Assembly (NCBI GenBank): GCA_021161465.1
Contig: JAGHAM010000003.1
Coordinates: 5,677 to 69,676, forward strand
Length of the DNA: 64,000 nucleotides
Source of the DNA: Candidatus Iainarchaeum sp.
Lineage (GTDB): Archaea; B1Sed10-29; WALL01; JAGHAM01
Reading direction: 5' to 3'
Made by a program: the position numbers and the translations under genes. Positions 9,201-16,526 of this stretch are shown here, piece by piece. The number at the start of each line of letters is the position of its first letter. The stretch's first letter is position 1. A model generated the notes under the pieces. It was given only the letters and a program-made list of their open reading frames with translations. It had not been told where the DNA came from and searched no databases.

Positions 9201-10085
9201 GTGAAACTAGTTGACGGTAATAAGGAAATGCCCGTGAAACGGCTGCCGCCCGAGAAGCTTAAATATGCTTTGCAGGGGTTCCGCTGGAAGATTCTTCAGG
9301 AGCTTGCCAAGGAGCCACGATATCCCGCAGAGATTGCCAAGAAGTTTGGCATTCAAGAGCAAAAAGTATACTACCATTTCAAAAAACTGAAAGAAGCTGG
9401 TTTGGTCAGCCTGGTCAGGACTGAGGGAAAGCGTGGCGCTACTGCAGCTTATATGAAGGCGACTGATAGGGCTTATGCTGTTTTGCTTGATGAGTCATGG
9501 TCACCAAGGAAGAGCCAGCCGGGCGAGGTCCCGGATTTCCTTGTGGATTTTTACTCGAAGGGCATGTTCAACGCGCTTGTTGTGGTTGGGAGCCCTGACC
9601 CTCATGGGCCGCATGAAGCCAGGGCGAGGGATACTCATTACATCGGCGATTTGTGCTTGTTTTTGGGAAGTTTTTCCTCTGCGGTGGAGCCATGTGTTAG
9701 AACTGACACTGAGATAAGGGAGACTGAGCTTGAGGAGAACAACCTAGTGCTAATCGGTGGCCCAGTGGTGAACATGATTACTGCAAGAATCAACGATGAT
9801 TTGCCCATTCGGATGAAGATAGGTGAGCGGTGGGGCATTTATTCTACTAATACAGGCGAAACCTACTACGAAAATGTTGCTTTCATAGTTAAGATAGACA
9901 GCCCCTGGGCTAGCGACAAAAAAGCCCTTGTTATCGCAGGTGCCTCACGCGGTGGAACAAAGGCAGCCATACTCGCCTTGCTGAGAAGGACTAAGGATAT
10001 AGGAAAAGAGCCAGTCTACCGGATAGTTAAGGGCCTTGACAGGGATGGAGATGGCGTGATAGATTCTGTTAAGATTTTGGAGTAG
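9201..10085 (+). CDS. winged-helix protein with C-terminal S-layer-like domain
   Basis: 294 residues from a GTG start preceded by GGTGAT. Residues about 20-95 form an ArsR-type winged helix (RWKILQELAKEPRYPAEIAK, then KVYYHFKKLKEAGLV as recognition helix). The remainder contains NLVLIGGPVVNMITARI and IKIDSPW-like strands and ends in DRDGDGVIDSV, which resemble the globular domain of methanogen-type S-layer proteins, here without any signal peptide or membrane helix. That makes a cytoplasmic DNA-binding protein carrying a surface-protein-like sensor domain. Divergent from glmS, whose product feeds surface glycan synthesis; regulation of envelope genes is an inference. Tail overlaps the next minus-strand gene by 17 bases. 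Confidence 0.65.
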   Translation: MKLVDGNKEMPVKRLPPEKLKYALQGFRWKILQELAKEPRYPAEIAKKFGIQEQKVYYHFKKLKEAGLVSLVRTEGKRGATAAYMKATDRAYAVLLDESWSPRKSQPGEVPDFLVDFYSKGMFNALVVVGSPDPHGPHEARARDTHYIGDLCLFLGSFSSAVEPCVRTDTEIRETELEENNLVLIGGPVVNMITARINDDLPIRMKIGERWGIYSTNTGETYYENVAFIVKIDSPWASDKKALVIAGASRGGTKAAILALLRRTKDIGKEPVYRIVKGLDRDGDGVIDSVKILE

Positions 10086-10299
10086 CTTCTTTAGCAGGCT
10101 TGCTCAGCAACTCGTTTAGCACCATGAACACTAAAACGATGACCAGTAACCACCACGGATACCAAAAACCATCAGTACCAGCGCCGATGCCATAGAGCTC
10201 CCCAAGTATAAACGTTATAAGCAATATCGCAGCTATAGAAGATAACTGGCTTTTAGATTTGTCTATCGAGTCCTTAATGAAATCCCAGATGCTTCCCAT
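10069..10299 (-). CDS. small membrane protein
   Basis: 76 residues with two hydrophobic helices (about 20-36 and 45-62) joined by GIGAGTDGFWYPWW, a charged N-terminus (WDFIKDSIDKSKSQL) and a basic tail. Not recognised. Its 3' end overlaps the HTH gene on the other strand by 17 bases. ATG start; no strong Shine-Dalgarno. Confidence 0.55.
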   Translation of the reverse strand: MGSIWDFIKDSIDKSKSQLSSIAAILLITFILGELYGIGAGTDGFWYPWWLLVIVLVFMVLNELLSKPAKEATPKS

Positions 10300-10376
10300 G
10301 CAACAATTTTTGAACTTAAAAGTTTAAAAATCTGACACATAAAAAACCATTAAATACACAGCATACCTTGTAGCTA

Positions 10377-10889
10377 GTGGTTGATAAAGTGTTAGTAATC
10401 ACAGGAACACCGGGAACAGGCAAAACAACCCTTGCTGACAACCTTGGTGAGTTGCTTGACTTATCGGTGGTTCACACCAACGACATTGTCAAAAAGAAGA
10501 AGCTGTTCACTGGAGTTGAGGACGGCAGCCTTATCGTTAAGCTGCCTGCCTTGAAGCGCGAACTAAAAAACTTCAAAGGCATAGCTGAGGGACTCGTTCT
10601 ATGTGAGATGAAGCTGGATGGCGTTGCACTGGTCCTGCGCACCAGACCAGAAGTACTTGAAGAACGGCTCAAGGCTAGAGGTTACCACGAGGGAAAAATC
10701 CGAGAGAATGTTGAGGCAGAGGCACTCGATTACTGCGCAATCAAGGCAAGGCAAAACTATAAGAGGGTCTTTGAGGTTGACACGAGTGATAGAACACCAG
10801 CTGATACAGTAGAGCATGTGCTACTTATACTGGCCGGTATGCCGGATGACCACGTTGACTGGAGCAGCTACTTTTTGGAGGGGCACTAG
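10377..10889 (+). CDS. adenylate kinase AK6/Fap7-type NTPase
   Basis: 170 residues from a GTG start. Walker A GTPGTGKTT at 10-18, the short NMP-binding insert, the LID-like segment RTRPEVLEERLKARGYHEGKIREN, and the C-terminal VDWSSYF segment are those of the AK6/hCINAP/Fap7 family. These enzymes have adenylate kinase and ATPase activity and act in late small-subunit rRNA maturation with Rps14/uS11. The 3' end overlaps the convergent 956-residue gene by four bases. Length matches archaeal members. Confidence 0.85.
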   Translation: MVDKVLVITGTPGTGKTTLADNLGELLDLSVVHTNDIVKKKKLFTGVEDGSLIVKLPALKRELKNFKGIAEGLVLCEMKLDGVALVLRTRPEVLEERLKARGYHEGKIRENVEAEALDYCAIKARQNYKRVFEVDTSDRTPADTVEHVLLILAGMPDDHVDWSSYFLEGH

Positions 10890-13756
10890 TTTATTCTCTC
10901 CAGGGCTTTTTGGAATTTGGTTTTCTTTCTCCTTCTAAATGTCACCACTGCAGCAACTGTTACTGCACCAAAAGCGGAGAGCATAGCAGCGTCTGTATAG
11001 TTGAACATCATAGCTTCCTCAGTTGTTGGCTCTGGTAGCTGCTGTTCTTTAGCGTATCTAGAGTATGCGATTGCCCTGTTGAAAAATCCTTGGTTGTACT
11101 CACTCCTGGCTTTAGCCAACCATTTGGTGTTCCCTTGCTTGCCAGCTTCTACCTCTCTTTTTGCGTCGTGCATGAGGTTGTTCCAGATTTCAGAAAGCTC
11201 TACTTCCAGTGAGCTAAGCTCTCCATGGGTTTCAGCTTTTTCAGCCAGGCGCCTATAGTAGGAGACATCTTTTTCAGTGTATTCAAAAGGCACTGTTATG
11301 TTTACTTCAACGTTGGTATCAGCAGCCTTCTCCATAGCGCCAATGAGTTGGTTAATCCTGGTGTAGTCTAAGGTTCTGTCAGATACCTGCCCATCCTGTG
11401 CCTCCTCTACCAATGGGTGTCTCTCTTGTCTGGAACTCTCATCAATGCCTGTTGCAATTTGCCATGAGTTGTTTGCAATGCCTTTGGCTGTAACCTCTCC
11501 AACAGGTTTGTTGTTATCAAGCAGATAGACAGTGAGCGTCCGCTTTCCTTTTTTCAGATAGTATAGCTCTATACTTTTGTTTAGGACTTTTCCTTCACTT
11601 GAGTTTATAATTTTGCTTGTGAAGCTCACAGTTGCATTTGGCAAGTCAGTGAGTGCGTTTAGTTCTATTTTTTCTGAGAAAATTTGGTAGTTACCCATTG
11701 TTTCAGATAGTTCTTTTCCTAGCTTTCTACATTCAAGTGGTCTGGTTCTTGCAGTTATGTGTATCTCAGTTGAGTTCTCAGCGGGTATCTCTGGGATAAT
11801 CACACTTAGTTTCCCCCCATCGTAACTAATATTTGAGCCAGCTAGGGTAGGAATGGCATCCAGCTCAACTGTAGACTTTCTGCTTTCTTCAGGGAATGGG
11901 TTCTCTGCTTTTACTGCTATGGTTGTGGCAACCCACCTGTTGCATTCTGGGCTCTCGTGAAAGCGGTAACTTATCCCGACAAAGGATGCTGGCAGTTTTT
12001 GCATTCTCATGCTGTAATGCTTTTGCATCTCCGAGAGCCGCCCTATATTATCTGCTATGCCTGCTGGAAGCTGTGAGTACCTGTCATCAGGGAACAAGCT
12101 TCTGGTTTCAGGCAGGTTATAATATTTTATATTTGCCTTCTCGATTATATCCTCGCGCAACTGTATGGCTTTTTCGTTAATTTCTACTAGCTCTGGCAAC
12201 AACTCCCCAACAGGGAGCTGCCTTGCGCTGTCGAACCTGCTTACCAGAAGCTTGAAAGTGCTCTCCTCAACCGAAACATTAAGGTCATTTCGTGCTTTCT
12301 CTATAAGCACCTCAAGCTCATCAAGAACGCGCCTCGTGTCGTCGATAGGTGTTTCGCTTTTTGCAAGTTCGTAATCTTTTATCCCGTTTATGTAGTATCC
12401 TAGCGATTCTATCAATGGTTTTGAGTCTCCCTCTTTGCAGTGGCTTTTTATCTTTGCGTTTATCATGCGGCTTACCCAGCTGTTGCTATCTAAGCTTGAG
12501 TTCCAGCAGCGTTCTCTTGCAGTAGCTTTCAGGTCATTAAGCTCTAATTTTAGCTGTTGTAGTGTTGCTGATGCACGTCGCGCTTCTGCGTAGGCAGACT
12601 GGATATTCTCTGTTGCAAGGGCTAGATAGTTATCCATATGGCTCTCGTCTTTCAGAAGCGTTGCATTCTCCTCCCGCAGTTCTGCTTTCCTGAGTTCGCT
12701 GAGGGCGTACCAGAAATCACTGAGGACTTTTTCCTTCCCAAAGAACCCAAGCTCATCGCGTGAAACGTGTTTGAGCCCGTCAAGTCCCTCTTCAAGCTTG
12801 CTTGCTGTGTCTTCTTCTTTCTGCGTCTTCGCTAGCCACTCACTGTAGTACTCATCCATGGAGTTTATAGCATCAACCAACCCCTGCTTGAACTCAAGCA
12901 TTTCCTTTATCCCGGTCTTACCCTTATAGCCAACCAGCTTGTTATAGGGCTCGTGAAAGCTCATAGGGCTTTCTATGACTGCCTTCAAGTGTATTCCCAG
13001 CAGCCTTTGTAGTGCGTTTCCCTCTTCAGGTATTGCCCAAGCAACACGCGCTTTGCCGTGCAGTAGCCTCTCATTAATGCCAGAGTAAAACAGCATAGCA
13101 TCGTAGAATTTCTTAAGCCGTTTTTTCTCCTTAAGCTCGACAGCGGCGTTGTAGTATGTCCTGTAAGCTGGACCATGGTAGTAAAATTCGTTGGCACCTC
13201 TGTGTTCTAGTTCCCTTAGGTCACCCATGGCAAGTTCATTCAGGGCTTGCCCCGCACTTGCTGCTTCCTTGTTCCCTTGGGTTATATGTTTAATCATCCT
13301 GTTGGTTAACTGTATGCAGGAATCCGCTTTCTCGATGAATGGACAGACCCTCTCAGCTGCTGCTCTTTCTTCCTTGGCCAGCTTTATGTATTGCCAGGCC
13401 CTGAGTACGTCATCTTGGACTTCTGGCAAGTTTCCAGAATACCCTGAAAAATATTCCTTTACGTTGGTTTCTGGGTTTGCAGGCTCCTCATATCTCCACA
13501 GAGAATGGCTATCAAGCAGCGCGCGTGCCTCTGCGACATCTGTAATCAGGACAAGGCCTTCCATGAATTTTATGGCTGCGCTGAATACATCCTTCCCATC
13601 GTTTGCTATTGACTTTACTTCCTTCATCTCGCCAGATATGTCTATCCCAGTTGCAGCGACCTGGCCAAGAAGGACAATCAAGACCAGAAATAAAAAAATC
13701 TGGTTCACACTAACTACTTTATACTCTATCTTCTCTCTCCCCATTTTTCTCCCCAA
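10886..13756 (-). CDS. large membrane-anchored surface protein, mostly coiled coil
   Basis: 956 residues, not recognised. An N-terminal hydrophobic signal/anchor lies at about 18-36. The exterior portion is dominated by long charged helices (to about residue 570), followed by a beta-rich region (about 590-760) with Asn-x-Ser/Thr sites that looks like an Ig/CARDB-type module, another helical region, and a C-terminal transmembrane helix (about 922-941) with a basic cytoplasmic tail RRRKKTKFQK. Topology predicts an extracellular protein anchored by its C-terminus. Function unknown. Confidence 0.65.
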   Translation of the reverse strand: MGRKMGREKIEYKVVSVNQIFLFLVLIVLLGQVAATGIDISGEMKEVKSIANDGKDVFSAAIKFMEGLVLITDVAEARALLDSHSLWRYEEPANPETNVKEYFSGYSGNLPEVQDDVLRAWQYIKLAKEERAAAERVCPFIEKADSCIQLTNRMIKHITQGNKEAASAGQALNELAMGDLRELEHRGANEFYYHGPAYRTYYNAAVELKEKKRLKKFYDAMLFYSGINERLLHGKARVAWAIPEEGNALQRLLGIHLKAVIESPMSFHEPYNKLVGYKGKTGIKEMLEFKQGLVDAINSMDEYYSEWLAKTQKEEDTASKLEEGLDGLKHVSRDELGFFGKEKVLSDFWYALSELRKAELREENATLLKDESHMDNYLALATENIQSAYAEARRASATLQQLKLELNDLKATARERCWNSSLDSNSWVSRMINAKIKSHCKEGDSKPLIESLGYYINGIKDYELAKSETPIDDTRRVLDELEVLIEKARNDLNVSVEESTFKLLVSRFDSARQLPVGELLPELVEINEKAIQLREDIIEKANIKYYNLPETRSLFPDDRYSQLPAGIADNIGRLSEMQKHYSMRMQKLPASFVGISYRFHESPECNRWVATTIAVKAENPFPEESRKSTVELDAIPTLAGSNISYDGGKLSVIIPEIPAENSTEIHITARTRPLECRKLGKELSETMGNYQIFSEKIELNALTDLPNATVSFTSKIINSSEGKVLNKSIELYYLKKGKRTLTVYLLDNNKPVGEVTAKGIANNSWQIATGIDESSRQERHPLVEEAQDGQVSDRTLDYTRINQLIGAMEKAADTNVEVNITVPFEYTEKDVSYYRRLAEKAETHGELSSLEVELSEIWNNLMHDAKREVEAGKQGNTKWLAKARSEYNQGFFNRAIAYSRYAKEQQLPEPTTEEAMMFNYTDAAMLSAFGAVTVAAVVTFRRRKKTKFQKALERIN

Positions 13757-13806
13757 GATTATTTTATGGATTATCCTTTTTAAGACTTTTCTAAAGGGAG
13801 GGATTC

Positions 13807-14730
13807 TTACTCAGTTTCTATCTTTATGCCTCCAACCACATCAGCAAACGCATTGTATAGGAAAGAAACAATCGCTATAATTATAGACATAATGATAGGG
13901 TACCCTATGGCCACTATAACACTAAATATTATTCCAAATAGTATGGAACCACCTGCCAGAGATGAACCAACCAGAGGCATATAGGCAAACATACCACCCA
14001 TAGCAACAGCCATTACTAAGAATAACACACCGGCGCATATACCAAATATTAACCCAATTATAAAGAATATTTTTGTTGTGGGTATTATCCCAATACGCTT
14101 TATCTCTCCCTTTAGGTCGGAGGTGTTTGTCTCAATTTTAATGCCGCCTATCTTGGAAGCTAAAAACGAATATATTGGTGCAATGATCAATCCAAATGTG
14201 AACCCAGGGCCCGTTCCTGCAATGATACCATAGACTAGGAGCATGGCCCACATAATAATCAGATACATGAACCCCATAGCCCCGCCGAGTGCTACAAAAC
14301 CACCAATAGGAATGAAAGATGTAAGAGCTGCCATACCAACAATCATAAACACAGAGTAGATGATTCCAAGACTGACTGCTGCAATGATACCATATATTAA
14401 TCCATAGGTTGCTGAGAAGTCAGCAAGGAATAAAGCCTCAATTTTTTTAATCTCCCCGTTATCAACTTCTATCCCACCAATCCGCTTTGCAACGAAATTA
14501 TATGAGACGGCAGTGACAACGCCACTGACAGCACCAGAAAGGACACCAATTACTACATAGATGACCAAAATCAAGAGACCACCAATCAGAGCACCCACTA
14601 TTTGCCCTCTCAGAGCGCCACTGATAAACACAAGCAAGAATACGAGCAATCCCACAATCAACCCAAGTGTTGTTCCCAACAAGGTAAACATTTTTGTATT
14701 TGATGGGATGCCCACTTGTTTTATCTGCAT
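13807..14730 (-). CDS. triplicated integral membrane protein
   Basis: 307 residues starting at the ATG at 14730 (the frame is open further to 14934 but that part is uncharacteristic and overlaps the divergent promoter and gene). Three copies of a roughly 95-residue unit follow, each with three hydrophobic helices and ending in a short beta strand: GGIEVDNGEIKKI, GGIKIETNTSDLKGE and the C-terminal GGIKIETE. An AAGATATAAATATAG run about 25-40 bases upstream is a good minus-strand TATA box. Not recognised; function unknown. Confidence 0.6.
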   Translation of the reverse strand: MQIKQVGIPSNTKMFTLLGTTLGLIVGLLVFLLVFISGALRGQIVGALIGGLLILVIYVVIGVLSGAVSGVVTAVSYNFVAKRIGGIEVDNGEIKKIEALFLADFSATYGLIYGIIAAVSLGIIYSVFMIVGMAALTSFIPIGGFVALGGAMGFMYLIIMWAMLLVYGIIAGTGPGFTFGLIIAPIYSFLASKIGGIKIETNTSDLKGEIKRIGIIPTTKIFFIIGLIFGICAGVLFLVMAVAMGGMFAYMPLVGSSLAGGSILFGIIFSVIVAIGYPIIMSIIIAIVSFLYNAFADVVGGIKIETE

Positions 14731-14839
14731 TTCAATCGCCACTAACCATAAATGGAATCTATATTTATATCTTTTGGTTATTGGAGGAATTTTATGAAAT
14801 GTTAAATAGTTCCATGTGCATAGAATACAGGGGATTCGT

Positions 14840-15751
14840 ATGAAACTCGTGCTTTGTGTTCCTAATTTTAGTGAGGGAAGGAGCCAGGATATAATCAATG
14901 CAATTCGCGCTGAGATAGAGAAGGTCCCTAACACAAAAGTGATTTACTGTAAGGCTGATTCCGACCATAACAGGCTTGACTTAGCTTTTGTTGCCCCAAT
15001 AAAAGAAGCTAAAGAGGCCGCTTTTAGAGCAACGAGAAAGGCGGCTGGTTTGATAGATATGGACAAACACAAGGGGGAGCATCCACGCATGGGAGCAACA
15101 GATGTCATACCTTTTGTGCCTATGGGCAACACAACTATGGAAGAGTGTGTCGAGGCTGCAAGGGGTCTAGGCAAGCGCATAGGCGAGGAATTGAAAATAC
15201 CTGTTTATCTCTACGAGGAGGCAGCAACAAGGCCAGACAGGAAAAATCTAGCAGATGTCAGAAGAGGCGAGTATGAGGGATTGAAGGAAGAAGTTGGAAA
15301 AAACCCTGATAGGAAACCTGACTTCGGGCCCGAAAAGCTTGGCAAGGCTGGAGCTACTGCAGTTGGCGCGAGGATGCCATTGATTGCATTCAACGTCAAC
15401 CTGGGAACCAGCGACTTAACTGTCGCCAAAAAGATAGCCAGGGCAGTTCGACACTCCAGTGGCGGGCTTCGGTATGTCAAGGCAATGGGTTTTGAGCTGA
15501 AGGAAAGAGGAATAGTCCAAGTTTCGATGAACCTCACTAACTATAAGAAGACACCAATATTTAGAGTCTTCGAGCTAGTCCGGCGCGAGGCGAAACGCTA
15601 TGGCATCCCAGTTATCGGGAGCGAGATAGTTGGCGTGGTTCCTATGGACGCGCTTGTTAGTTGTGCTGATTTTTATTTGCAGTTAGAGAAGTTTAAGAAA
15701 GACCAAATACTTGAGAATAAGCTTTGGGGTGAGAAAAATGAAGGTAGTTGA
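14840..15751 (+). CDS. ftcD: glutamate formimidoyltransferase
   Basis: 303 residues from the ATG at 14840 (AGGGGA upstream), which begins MKLVLCVPNFSEGR, the standard N-terminus of the formiminotransferase domain. Active-site region contains HPRMGATDVIPFVP with the catalytic histidine in DxDHNR/HPRMG contexts. It transfers the formimino group from N-formiminoglutamate to tetrahydrofolate (or formyl groups in the reverse sense). The following gene encodes the cyclodeaminase partner and overlaps it by 14 bases; in animals the two are fused. Confidence 0.92.
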   Translation: MKLVLCVPNFSEGRSQDIINAIRAEIEKVPNTKVIYCKADSDHNRLDLAFVAPIKEAKEAAFRATRKAAGLIDMDKHKGEHPRMGATDVIPFVPMGNTTMEECVEAARGLGKRIGEELKIPVYLYEEAATRPDRKNLADVRRGEYEGLKEEVGKNPDRKPDFGPEKLGKAGATAVGARMPLIAFNVNLGTSDLTVAKKIARAVRHSSGGLRYVKAMGFELKERGIVQVSMNLTNYKKTPIFRVFELVRREAKRYGIPVIGSEIVGVVPMDALVSCADFYLQLEKFKKDQILENKLWGEKNEGS

Positions 15752-16355
15752 TTTTCTTGATGAATTGGCATCCTGCCTGCCTACACCAGGTGGTGGTAGT
15801 GTTTCCGCTCTTAATGGGGCTTTAAGCGCCGGGTTAATTGAGATGGTTTGCCGTCTGACAGTCCAGAACAAGCGTTACGCATCAGTTAGGGATGAGATGA
15901 CGGACATCCTTGAGCGCGCAGAGGTGCTCAGGGAAAGATTAATTGATTTAGTTGATGATGATGCTGACGCCTTTGATGGCGTTATGGCAGCATTGTCTAT
16001 GCCAAAAACTACTCCAGAGGAGAAAGAGAAGAGAAAAGCAACCCTACAGGCAGCATTGAAAGAGGCGACTGAGGTCCCGGTGGAGATAGCTGAGCGATGT
16101 CTTGAGCTGATTAAGCTGTCATCGGTTGTGGCAGAAAAAGGCAACAAGAATGCTATAACAGATGCAGGAGTTGCAGCCCTTGCAGCCAAGGCAGGCCTGG
16201 AAGGAGCCATTCTGAATGCCAGGATAAATTTAGCTTCAATAAAGGATGCGGATTATCTGAATAAAATGACGGTAAAATACAAAGAGCTGGAAACAGCTGC
16301 TGAAGTGCTTGCTAGCAAGACCTTGGGAATAGTTGATTCTGAGCTTAAAGCGTGA
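15738..16355 (+). CDS. fchA: formimidoyltetrahydrofolate cyclodeaminase
   Basis: 205 residues starting MKVVDFLDELASCLPTPGGG; the PTPGGGSVSAL motif and the all-helical remainder define the FTCD_C/cyclodeaminase family. It converts 5-formimino-H4folate to 5,10-methenyl-H4folate with ammonia release. The ATG at 15738 is within the end of ftcD, in a translationally coupled arrangement with GGGGTGAG ahead of it. Together with FolD and GlyA encoded at 52-54 kb it implies folate-based C1 chemistry in this cell. Confidence 0.92.
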   Translation: MKVVDFLDELASCLPTPGGGSVSALNGALSAGLIEMVCRLTVQNKRYASVRDEMTDILERAEVLRERLIDLVDDDADAFDGVMAALSMPKTTPEEKEKRKATLQAALKEATEVPVEIAERCLELIKLSSVVAEKGNKNAITDAGVAALAAKAGLEGAILNARINLASIKDADYLNKMTVKYKELETAAEVLASKTLGIVDSELKA

Positions 16356-16400
16356 GTTGCAAAAACTGTTGTTTGGTTTCCTAACTAATTTATTTAAGTT

Positions 16401-16447
16401 ACGTTAGATAATCAAACAAAAACTTATATAAATAAGTTTGACGTTAG
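16401..16447 (+). promoter_or_regulatory. inverted and direct repeats upstream of nrdJ
   Basis: A perfect 8-base inverted repeat AAACTTAT (16420-16427) / ATAAGTTT (16432-16439) with a 4-base spacer encloses a TATA-like core. It is flanked by two copies of ACGTTAG at 16401-16407 and 16441-16447, exactly 40 bases apart. The array is about 90 bases before the nrdJ start. It looks like a promoter with operator sites; no NrdR-box or B12-box resemblance is seen. Confidence 0.45.
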
Positions 16448-16526
16448 TTAAAGCACAATTTATCATTAGAAAATCAAAGTATTATTGCATAGAAGGGTTA
16501 AAAAGTAAACTTTTAGGGGGATTTAG

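Noticed and set aside
13191-13880. 229-codon plus-strand frame opposite the large surface protein start
   Set aside because: Antisense shadow, Ser/Ala/Phe-rich without family features, and it crosses the promoter area of the real gene.
14734-14934. N-terminal extension of the triplicated membrane protein
   Set aside because: It would run through the divergent promoter and start of ftcD and encodes atypical residues; a TATA box sits just upstream of ATG 14730.
16356-16526. cobalamin riboswitch before nrdJ
   Set aside because: No B12-box or multi-stem fold; the region is an AT-rich promoter with simple repeats.
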